NCBI GenBank assembly: GCA_964576115.1
Contig: CAZNUA010000035.1
Location: 13,835-28,070 of the forward strand
Origin: CAYSYY01 sp964576115 [NCBI: uncultured Gemmatimonadota bacterium]
GTDB taxonomy: Bacteria; Blakebacterota; Blakebacteria; Blakebacterales
Direction: 5' to 3'
DNA length: 14,236 bases
Below are positions 1-7,725 of this stretch, in pieces (position 1 is the first letter of the stretch; each line of letters opens with the position of its first letter). The translations under genes were made by a program, and so were the position numbers. The notes beneath the pieces were generated by a model that worked only from the letters and a program-made list of their open reading frames with translations, was not told where the DNA came from and did not search any database.

Positions 1-567
1 GGTTCCGCCGACATAGATTGCTCCTCCGGCGGTCTGCAGCAGGCCGAACGGCTGGTCGTCCTGCCCACCTCCGAGCCGCACGCCGGCCTTCAGGCTCATC
101 CGATCATCGTCCAGCAGGAGCAGGAACAGATCGCGCCCCCCGCCGGGCCCGTGGCGGCGAACCGCGTCCCCGGCGGGGAAATCGGGAGAATCGGTCACCC
201 CGGCCACGAGCAGATCGCCGGCGGGAGTCAAAAGGGCCCGGACGACCCGGTCCGAACTCCGGCCTCCCAGGCGGAAAACAGCTTCCGGGGCGTCGAGATC
301 GGGATTCAGCCGGAGGATGAAGAGATCGGTGCCGCCCGCGGGATCGGTCCCCGAGGGCCAATCGGGGGAGGACGTCTCACCGATCAGCAGCAGACGCCGG
401 CTGGCATCACGGATCGCGGCCCGGAGAACATCGCTCCCCGATCCGCCCGTCTGCAGCAGCAGGCGCGGTGCGCTCTCTCCCTCCTCCTGTTGCAGAACCG
501 CCGACGGAGATGATGGGAACGCGAGCAACACCATCACCGCAACAGCAAGTGTGACATATCTCGGCAT
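1..567 (-). CDS. Secreted SBBP-repeat beta-propeller protein, N-terminal part (runs off the window)
   Basis: An open frame of 189 codons starts at the ATG at 567 and is still open at base 1, so the C-terminus is missing. The start is preceded by GGGGAG at a good ribosome-binding distance. Residues 1-23 look like a Sec signal peptide (VTLAVAVMVLLAF core, SPSA near the cleavage site). Three copies of a roughly 60-65 residue repeat follow: GGSGSDV at 41-47 with LLLIGETSSPDWP at 59-71, GGRSSDRVV at 101-109 with LLVAGVTDSPDFP at 119-131, and GGGQDDQPF at 166 with YVGGT at the cut end. The glycine-rich opening plus G-x-T-x-S-P-D-[WF]-P is typical of SBBP (seven-bladed beta-propeller) repeats in exported proteins. 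The role is unknown; such propellers usually serve in binding or surface display. Family placement is fairly sure, function is not. Confidence 0.82.
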   Translation of the reverse strand, partial: MPRYVTLAVAVMVLLAFPSSPSAVLQQEEGESAPRLLLQTGGSGSDVLRAAIRDASRRLLLIGETSSPDWPSGTDPAGGTDLFILRLNPDLDAPEAVFRLGGRSSDRVVRALLTPAGDLLVAGVTDSPDFPAGDAVRRHGPGGGRDLFLLLLDDDRMSLKAGVRLGGGQDDQPFGLLQTAGGAIYVGGT

Positions 568-606
568 TGGATTCTCCCCTGGAGCGCGATTCAGATCTGC
601 ACCTCT

Positions 607-619
607 ATACGGACCGTAT
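607..619. promoter_or_regulatory. Perfect 6-bp inverted repeat upstream of the propeller gene
   Basis: ATACGG-A-CCGTAT is a perfect dyad about 40 bases upstream of the ATG at 567. It overlaps a TATAGA sequence on the minus strand (bases 604-609) that could be a -10 box, although no convincing -35 box lies at the right distance. It could be a repressor operator or chance. Only the symmetry is directly seen. Confidence 0.25.
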
Positions 620-642
620 CGGTAATCGGTGTCCGGAAAAGG

Positions 643-670
643 GAAACGGCCCCGTTTCCGAGGCCGTTTC
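643..670 (-). terminator. Stem-loop terminator candidate after the ferritin-like gene
   Basis: On the minus strand a perfect 9-bp stem (GAAACGGCC / GGCCGTTTC) encloses a 10-base loop and is followed by CCTTTTCC, a short U tract. It lies about 55 bases past the stop of the ferritin-like gene. Bases 642-659 can instead form an overlapping hairpin (GGAAACGG-CC-CCGTTTCC), so the two structures exclude each other. Confidence 0.5.
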
Positions 671-674
671 GTCG

Positions 675-693
675 CACCGGAACGATTCCGGTG
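675..693. other. Perfect 8-bp stem-loop between ferritin-like and propeller genes
   Basis: CACCGGAA-CGA-TTCCGGTG is a perfect inverted repeat with a 3-base loop, 31 bases past the stop of the ferritin-like gene. It has no U tract on the minus strand. It may protect the 3' end of the transcript or assist the terminator at 643-670. Its core resembles the hairpin at 7660-7679. Confidence 0.45.
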
Positions 694-724
694 GGGGGGA
701 TTTGCGCACTCTTCAGAGCCCCGC

Positions 725-1273
725 TCAGCCTCCGCTGCAACGCTGGAAGGCCGGCAAGTGGCGGTACTGCGAGGCCCAGCTCAGGTTCTCGAAAACGAGC
801 CGCACATCTTCGGGCAACTCGTGCGAGAAGAACTTCTCGTAGATAGCCACATTGTCGATTTCAGCCTGAGCCGCCGCCCGGCAGGCCTCGGTGAGCGAGG
901 CAAAAGCGGGCATCCCCTCGATCGTGAAGGAGTTCTCGGGCACTTCCAGCCCGTACCGCTCGAACAGGGTCGCCAGCGCCTGGCTGTGCTTCACCTCTGC
1001 GTTCACGATCATCGTGAAAGGTCGGACCTGACCGAAGTCGGACAGGATCCGACGGTACGTCATCTCCGCCTTGTATTCATCGACGATGGCTTCGGTCATC
1101 ATGTCTATGACCGTCTGATCGAGCGCGACACCCGCTACCGTCGAAACTTCGGCGGCCGGATCCGTCTGGATCGAGGGGCCGGTCGCATCGCGACAGCCAC
1201 TCAGCCCGAGTCCCAGAGTAATGAGCCCCATCACGGCGACCGATCTCAATGTCGTTGTCTGCTTCCCTGTCAT
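725..1273 (-). CDS. Ferritin-like (DUF2202-type) lipoprotein
   Basis: This gene encodes a protein of about 182 aa from the ATG at 1273. A GTG at 1282 would add three residues (numbering below is from the GTG). AGGTGA sits 5 bases before the ATG, which I prefer. The N-terminus has a hydrophobic stretch ending in the lipobox LSGC (Cys30), so the mature protein should be lipid-anchored outside the cytoplasm. The rest looks like a four-helix ferritin-like fold: E69/E73 in EYKAEM, an ExxH in NAEVKH (E96, H99), then ALATLFERYGL, E141 in AEIDNVAIYEKF, and H175 in SQYRHLPAF. The ERYGL and ENL...HLPAF segments match the DUF2202 pattern as I recall it. Metal binding is inferred. Physiological role is unknown; iron handling or oxidative defence is possible. 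An AT-rich leader with TATATT at 1319-1324 may hold the promoter. Confidence 0.75.
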   Translation of the reverse strand: MTGKQTTTLRSVAVMGLITLGLGLSGCRDATGPSIQTDPAAEVSTVAGVALDQTVIDMMTEAIVDEYKAEMTYRRILSDFGQVRPFTMIVNAEVKHSQALATLFERYGLEVPENSFTIEGMPAFASLTEACRAAAQAEIDNVAIYEKFFSHELPEDVRLVFENLSWASQYRHLPAFQRCSGG

Positions 1274-1409
1274 CTTCCTCACCTGCCCTCTTAATGTTTA
1301 GTATGTGCGCAAATTCTTAATATAGACACCGCCTGTTCCACAATCCATGCGCGCTATCCAGCAGGCAGGGGAAATCCTTGTTCTGGATATTCAGACAGGC
1401 GATACAAAC

Positions 1410-1430
1410 GGGGCGGCTGGATGCCGCCCC
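1410..1430 (-). terminator. Rho-independent terminator of the tyrosine phenol-lyase gene
   Basis: On the minus strand GGGGCGGC-ATCCA-GCCGCCCC forms a perfect 8-bp GC stem with a 5-base loop, followed by GTTTGT. It lies about 60 bases past the TAA of the lyase gene and before the ferritin-like gene. The U tract is weak, but the stem is strong and well placed. Confidence 0.6.
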
Positions 1431-1491
1431 CGGGAATGATTGGTGGCTGTCCTGTTGCTGGATACTTCGCGGCCGGTGACCGCGCGCTTCC

Positions 1492-3024
<1,533 letters not shown>

Positions 3025-3066
3025 TCAGGACCCGCGTGAAACGAGAATCACGATCCGGCGATCCGT

Positions 3067-3459
3067 TCACTCGACCAGATCGGCACCCAGCCAGCGCTCG
3101 GCATCATCCCGGGAACGGAAAGTCCGGTACTGGGTGGCTGCACCCTGCAATTCCCGGAACGTTCCGAACATCCGCCCCAGACCGAAGCCGATATCGGTCG
3201 TGAAGACCAGGGCGGTCTTTCCCCCCGGCCGGCTCATGTCGGTGTGCTGCTGGGCAACCCCGGCGATCTGCTGGGGAACACCGGCTGAGATGTTCCCGAA
3301 CGTCGCATCAGAAAAATCCCAGAGCACATGGGTGGTCGGCTCGCCATCATAGAAAACGGCGATCACCTCACTGGCCTGTTGAGCGGTGAAGTCGCCCTGG
3401 ACGGTGAAGATGGTGATGTCTCGCTCACGATCCAGCTGGGTTTCGATGACACCCGGCAT
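3067..3459 (-). CDS. Small SpoIIAA/STAS-SEC14-like domain protein
   Basis: This 130-aa soluble protein starts at the ATG at 3459, set by a strong GGAGGA eight bases upstream. A longer frame from 3546 adds 29 Arg/Val-rich residues without a ribosome site or homology, so I reject it. The pattern is that of single-domain STAS/SEC14 (SpoIIAA-like) proteins: an N-terminal strand pair with charged turn (QLDRERDITIFTVQGDFT, 8-25), a central VLWDFSDATF (45-54), KTALVFTTDIGFGLGRMF (81-98), and a final RTFRSRDDAERWL (112-124). The family often sits alone and its biochemical role is largely unknown; ligand binding or anti-sigma-antagonist-like regulation have been proposed for relatives. It lies 114 bases downstream of the glycosyltransferase on the same strand and may share its transcript. 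Confidence 0.65.
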   Translation of the reverse strand: MPGVIETQLDRERDITIFTVQGDFTAQQASEVIAVFYDGEPTTHVLWDFSDATFGNISAGVPQQIAGVAQQHTDMSRPGGKTALVFTTDIGFGLGRMFGTFRELQGAATQYRTFRSRDDAERWLGADLVE

Positions 3460-3467
3460 GACACGTC

Positions 3468-3473
3468 TCCTCC
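3468..3473 (-). promoter_or_regulatory. Ribosome-binding site deciding the start of the STAS-like gene
   Basis: GGAGGA on the minus strand lies eight bases before the ATG at 3459. It is the strongest Shine-Dalgarno match seen in this window and argues against the upstream in-frame ATG at 3546. Confidence 0.7.
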
Positions 3474-3573
3474 GCCTGAACTGAACTGGAACAACTCGAA
3501 CAGGCAGCCGGGAGTATACCACATCCACCGGCATACGTATCCACATTCTCGAGAGATCGATCTGAGAAGAGCG

Positions 3574-4701
3574 TCAGAGCGTCTGTTCGAAGAGCGTGAA
3601 GATCCGCTCGACGGTCCGGGCGGTCGAAAAATCGCCGGGGATACCGGGCAGGGCTGCAGCCCGTTCGAGGTCGCCCGGCAGATCGATGGCATCCTGTTCA
3701 ACCGCGTGCAGCCAACCCATGCGGCGCATCCGGGCCGCCAGATAGAGCTGCTCGGTCTGCCCGGGAGTTGGAATAAGCAGCGCCGGGGTGCCCAGTTCGG
3801 CCAGTTCCATGAGGGTCGAATACCCCGGTCGACTGACGATCAGCCGGGCCCGGTTCATGAGGTCTTCCATTTCCTGTCGGTCGGGGTGGGCGTAGATGGT
3901 CAGATCGTCGGCCGGTGTCTCCACCCGGCGGCTTTCGGGGCGCCCGAGCACCATTACTTTGCGGCCGGGCACCTGGTCGAGCCGGGCCCGAAGCTTGACC
4001 TCGAGGATCGAGCGCTGCGGTTCGGGCCCCGAGATGGAGAAGAGGACGTCGATATCGCGCTCGACGCCTTCACGACGGTTCACGCTCGAGAGGATTCCGG
4101 AAAAGATGTAACGGCTGCCTGTGTTCCGGACGCGGGAGAGACGGCCGGAGAGCAGGCCTTCGGCACCATGGGCTTCGTCAGGCACGAGGACGTGCCGGAA
4201 GCGGCTGTGCACGAAACGGTGCACGCCGGCCCCGAGGGCTTCGGTGGGACGCAGGGCCGGCGGGGTCAGCAGCCTGATCTGGTGGGAGAGAAAAACCGAG
4301 GGGACCGAGTCGGAGTACCCGCCGTAGCGGTGATCGCTGACGACCAGGTCGGCGTCCTCCTCGCGGGTGATTTCCTCGACGATCCGCCGGGTCCGGTTCA
4401 CCACCCCCAGAAGACGGGGAGTGGCGCCCAGGAGGCGCAGCGGATCGGCTCCCCGCGCAGTGTACTCCAGGTCGTAGCCGGGCAGTTGGACGAAGCGGGC
4501 ATGGGCGATCTCGCGCCGCAGAAACAGCAGTGCCCGGCCCGAAGAGCCGATCACGGTTTCCCAGCCCCGGCGGTCGAATTCCCGTATCAGGGGCAGACTC
4601 CGGCTGGCATGCCCCAGCCCCATATCGAGGACGGTATAGAGAACGGTGCCTGAAGCTCGTGCCACTCCGGTCCGGCTCCTGATTCGATGAGGCAACGACA
4701 A
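3574..4701 (-). CDS. MurG-like glycosyltransferase (GT28 / GT-B fold)
   Basis: This protein of up to 375 aa has a two-domain GT-B layout. The N-terminal domain opens with VLYTVLDMGLGHASRS (20-35), the glycine-rich loop seen in MurG-type and UDP-glycosyltransferase-like enzymes. The C-terminal domain has FSISGPEPQRS (221-231) and the nucleotide-sugar binding region SRPGYSTLMELAELG (290-304) with PTPGQTEQLYLA (311-322). It should move a sugar from a nucleotide donor to a lipid or surface polymer; acceptor and sugar cannot be told. It is not MurG itself: there is no division or wall cluster around it. The start is uncertain. TTG at 4701 has GGGAG 4 bases upstream, and GTG at codon 13 has AGGAG about 10 bases upstream. 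Both keep the whole first beta strand. It is transcribed away from the S9 peptidases. Confidence 0.75.
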   Translation of the reverse strand: MSLPHRIRSRTGVARASGTVLYTVLDMGLGHASRSLPLIREFDRRGWETVIGSSGRALLFLRREIAHARFVQLPGYDLEYTARGADPLRLLGATPRLLGVVNRTRRIVEEITREEDADLVVSDHRYGGYSDSVPSVFLSHQIRLLTPPALRPTEALGAGVHRFVHSRFRHVLVPDEAHGAEGLLSGRLSRVRNTGSRYIFSGILSSVNRREGVERDIDVLFSISGPEPQRSILEVKLRARLDQVPGRKVMVLGRPESRRVETPADDLTIYAHPDRQEMEDLMNRARLIVSRPGYSTLMELAELGTPALLIPTPGQTEQLYLAARMRRMGWLHAVEQDAIDLPGDLERAAALPGIPGDFSTARTVERIFTLFEQTL

Positions 4702-4790
4702 ATCGCTCCCAGCCTATGCAGCCCGCTGCTGTGGTGCAAGAGCATTGCTTCCCGTTACACGTGACGTTCGATGAAGGGGATTCTCAACTG

Positions 4791-4820
4791 TTGGTACAGA
4801 GACTTGAAGCGCAGTACACT
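4791..4820 (+). promoter_or_regulatory. Candidate sigma-70-type promoter for the S9 peptidase unit
   Basis: TTGGTA (4791-4796) and TACACT (4815-4820) are separated by 18 bases, each matching the consensus at four of six positions. They lie 64 bases before the peptidase ATG, in the 182-bp divergent region 4702-4883, which otherwise holds only the glycosyltransferase start signals. The match is modest and the organism's promoter consensus is unknown. Confidence 0.3.
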
Positions 4821-4883
4821 CACCGGCACACGCAGCCTCTGTTGGCACCGACAGGAGTCTCCCTTTCCGCCAGGAGTTTCTCC

Positions 4884-7658
4884 ATGAGACAGATTCGGGT
4901 TCTGACCTCCCTCACGATCCTCATCGCACTCGTTCTGCCCCTGGCCGGCACAACCGCCCAGGAATCGAATGGCAAGCGTCCCCTGCCGATCGACGATTAC
5001 GGCCGGTGGCGCTCGATCACTTCGGTCGCCCTTTCCGATGACGGACGCTGGTTCGCCTGGGCGTACAGCAAACGGGAAGCCGACGATACTCTCTACGTTC
5101 GGGATCTCGGGAGCGAGGCGGAGTACACCTACCTGATCCCTCGGGCGTCGGGAGCCGCCTTCTCCGATAACGGTGCCTGGCTGGTCTGCATGCAGACCGT
5201 ACCGTGGAAGCAGAAAGAAAAGCTCGAGGAAGAAAAGAAACCGGTCCCTCAGACCGCCTATCTGCTCAACCTGGCGACCGGTGACACCCTGGTCTGGGAC
5301 AACACCGCCAGCTTCGCTTTCTCCGAGAGTTCGAGTCACTTCGCGGTACGCACCCGCAAGAGCGACCGGGGAGCCGAGCACGACGGCACCGATTTGATTC
5401 TCTATCACCTGAACGAGGGCTGGGAGGAACTCATCGGCGGTGTCTCCGATTTCGAATTCAACGACGGCGGCAGCCTGCTGGCCTGGACGGTGGACGCCGC
5501 CGATTCCGACGGCAACGGTCTCTACCTGATGAGGCTCGAAAGCGGCCGGCGCCTGGCTCTGGACAACGCCCGCCGCGAGTATGCCCGGATGACGTGGGAC
5601 GAAGACGGGACCGCCCTGGCCGTACTCGGCGGCAAGGAGAAGAAGGGCTTTGAGGAAAAAGAGAACGTGCTCCTGGCCTTTACAGGACTCGATGGATCCG
5701 ACCCTCCCGTCCGTCACGAACTCGACCCTGCCGACCGCGATGGATGGCCCGAGGGTCTGGTGATCAGCGAAAAGGGGACGATCACCTTCAACGCCGACGC
5801 CACCCGGGTCTTCTTCGGACTCAAAGAACAGGAACGCGACCCCGATGCCGACGATGAGGACGAAGGGGAGGCTGACGAGGGTGAGGATAAAGCTGAAGAA
5901 GACGAGGATGAAGACCCCATCGCCGACGTGGATATCTGGCACTGGGCCGACGAACAGATCCAGTCGGTCCAGATGATCCGGGCCACCCGCGACCGCAACC
6001 GCACCTGGCGGGCGGTCTTCAATCTCGAGGCCCGGAGCTTCTTCCGGCTGACCGACGACGAGATGCGGGACATCAACCTCACCCGCGACGGCCGCTGGGG
6101 GATCGGTTCCGATCCGACCCCCTACATCTCAGACTGGGAGGAAAGCCGGGCCGATTACTACCGGGTCGACATCGATACCGGCGAGCGAACCCTGATGTTC
6201 CGCGGTCAGGGCCGCACCCTGGGGCTCTCTCCCGACTCACAGCACTTCCTCTACTGGAAGGACGGTCACGTCTGGGATTACGTCATCGCCACCGGAGAGA
6301 CCCTCAACCTGACCGCCGGCGCGCCGGTGAGTTTCGTCGACGAAACCTACGACCATCCCGGCATAGTCCCGCCCTACCGCGGACTCCAGTGGGTCGAAGG
6401 GGGCGAGGCGATCATTCTGGCTCACCGCTACGATCTCTGGCTGCAGCCTCTGGACGGCAGTCCGGCCAGCTGTCTGACCGGCGGGACCGGAGCCGAACAG
6501 GAGATCCAGTTCCGGTACCTGCAGACCGATCCCGAGGAGCGGTTCGTCGACCTGTCGGAACCGATCCTGCTGACCGCATACGGGCAGTGGACCAAGAAGG
6601 CCGGTTTCTACCGTCTGCGACGCGGCCGCCTGCAGCAGCTCATCTTCGACGACTGCCGCTTCGGGCGGGCCCGCAAGGCCGCCGAGGCCGACCGCTTCCT
6701 CTACACCATCGAGACCTTCGAGCGGTTTCCCGATTACCACGTCAGCGGCGGCGATTTCGATGATCCGGTCCGGCTGACCGACGCCAATCCGCAGCTGGCC
6801 GAGTACACCTGGGGACACTCGATCCTGTTCGAGTACACCAACGCGGACGGAGTGCGCCTGCAGGGCTGGCTCGGAGTACCCGAAACCCGGCGCGAGGGCG
6901 AGCGGCTGCCGATGCTGGTCAATTACTACGAGAAGAACTCGCAGAACCTGCATCGTTTCCAGACTCCCGGCTACCGCGGCTCGCCCAATCTGGGGGGCTA
7001 TCTGAGCAACGGGTACCTCATCATGCAGCCCGATGTGCACTTCCGCACCCGCACCACGCACAGTGACATGATGGAGTGCGTCGAGGCTGCGTTACGCCGG
7101 GTGATCGAGATGGGCTACGCCGACCCGGACCGGATCGCGGTCCACGGCCACAGTTTCAGCGGCCAGGGGTCGGCCTACATCGCCACCCATTCGACCATGT
7201 TCCGGGCCATCGTCTACGGTGCCGGAGCCACCAACCTGGTCTCGGACTTCAATCAGCTCTGGAAGAGCGCCGGTACCAACCAGCACCGCTACGACATCTA
7301 CGGGCAGGGGCGGTTCGGGGCCAACATCTTCGACGATCTCGATCTCTACATCGAGCAGTCGGCGGTCTACCACGCCCGCGACATGAACACCCCTCTGCTG
7401 ATCCTGCACGGCACCGCCGATGGTTCGGTGGAGTGGCTTCAGGCGGTCGAGTTCTACAACGCCCTGCGTTTCAACGACAAGCCGGTCATCCTGCTGTCCT
7501 ACCCCGGGGCCGGACATGGCTTACGCAAGCACGAAAACCAGTTGGACTTCCAGAGAAGAGCTCGCGCATTCCTTGACCATCATCTCAAGGATGCTCCGGC
7601 CCCGGAATGGATGATTTCGGGCCGCCGCTTCATCGACAAACCGGAAAAGAAAAAGTGA
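4884..7658 (+). CDS. Secreted S9 family (prolyl oligopeptidase-like) peptidase, copy 1
   Basis: The protein has 924 aa. The start at 4884 has AGGAG seven bases upstream and opens directly into a signal peptide (residues 1-25, cleavage near TTA|QE); 56 upstream in-frame codons lack homology. Residues about 30-640 form a beta-propeller-type domain (PIDDYGRWRSITSVALSDDGRW at its start). Residues about 645-915 are an alpha/beta hydrolase with the triad S757 (GHSFSG), D846 (HGTADGSV) and H878 (GAGHGLRK). It should cleave peptides in the periplasm or outside. The elbow reads G-H-S-F-S-G, with Ser where S9 enzymes usually have Gly. Residues 319-344 are an acidic insertion with 19 Asp/Glu out of 26, absent from copy 2. 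The gene heads a probable operon with copy 2 and a cyclophilin. Cleavage preference cannot be read from the sequence. Confidence 0.88.
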   Translation: MRQIRVLTSLTILIALVLPLAGTTAQESNGKRPLPIDDYGRWRSITSVALSDDGRWFAWAYSKREADDTLYVRDLGSEAEYTYLIPRASGAAFSDNGAWLVCMQTVPWKQKEKLEEEKKPVPQTAYLLNLATGDTLVWDNTASFAFSESSSHFAVRTRKSDRGAEHDGTDLILYHLNEGWEELIGGVSDFEFNDGGSLLAWTVDAADSDGNGLYLMRLESGRRLALDNARREYARMTWDEDGTALAVLGGKEKKGFEEKENVLLAFTGLDGSDPPVRHELDPADRDGWPEGLVISEKGTITFNADATRVFFGLKEQERDPDADDEDEGEADEGEDKAEEDEDEDPIADVDIWHWADEQIQSVQMIRATRDRNRTWRAVFNLEARSFFRLTDDEMRDINLTRDGRWGIGSDPTPYISDWEESRADYYRVDIDTGERTLMFRGQGRTLGLSPDSQHFLYWKDGHVWDYVIATGETLNLTAGAPVSFVDETYDHPGIVPPYRGLQWVEGGEAIILAHRYDLWLQPLDGSPASCLTGGTGAEQEIQFRYLQTDPEERFVDLSEPILLTAYGQWTKKAGFYRLRRGRLQQLIFDDCRFGRARKAAEADRFLYTIETFERFPDYHVSGGDFDDPVRLTDANPQLAEYTWGHSILFEYTNADGVRLQGWLGVPETRREGERLPMLVNYYEKNSQNLHRFQTPGYRGSPNLGGYLSNGYLIMQPDVHFRTRTTHSDMMECVEAALRRVIEMGYADPDRIAVHGHSFSGQGSAYIATHSTMFRAIVYGAGATNLVSDFNQLWKSAGTNQHRYDIYGQGRFGANIFDDLDLYIEQSAVYHARDMNTPLLILHGTADGSVEWLQAVEFYNALRFNDKPVILLSYPGAGHGLRKHENQLDFQRRARAFLDHHLKDAPAPEWMISGRRFIDKPEKKK

Positions 7659-7659
7659 C

Positions 7660-7679
7660 GGCCGGAACGCATTCCGGCC
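7660..7679. other. Intercistronic stem-loop between the two S9 peptidases
   Basis: GGCCGGAA-CGCA-TTCCGGCC is a perfect 8-bp stem with a 4-base loop starting two bases after the TGA of copy 1. No U tract follows, so full termination is unlikely; partial termination, RNA processing or 3'-end protection could set the relative amounts of the two peptidases. The core CCGGAA...TTCCGG recurs at 675-693. Confidence 0.5.
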
Positions 7680-7725
7680 CGTATCGAGTATGCCTGAGTG
7701 AGTACACCAGAAGGTGAGGATGATC

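Noticed and set aside
18-513. Plus-strand Arg/Pro-rich frames at the left edge
   Set aside because: The minus strand reads as an SBBP-repeat protein with a signal peptide and ribosome site. The plus frames are low-complexity shadows.
3460-3546. N-terminal extension of the STAS-like protein
   Set aside because: There is no ribosome site for ATG 3546, and GGAGGA at 3468-3473 points to the ATG at 3459.
3328-4653. Plus-strand frame of 441 codons opposite the STAS-like and glycosyltransferase genes
   Set aside because: It crosses two minus-strand genes with good motifs and shows no domain of its own.
4716-4883. In-frame N-terminal extension of S9 copy 1
   Set aside because: It would bury the signal peptide inside the protein. 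The ATG at 4884 has a good AGGAG and the -35/-10-like pair lies within the extension.
4755-5942. Antisense frame of 395 codons opposite S9 copy 1
   Set aside because: It spans the peptidase start and upstream region. Its Phe/Leu/Val run is the mirror of the acidic insertion, and no family is recognisable.
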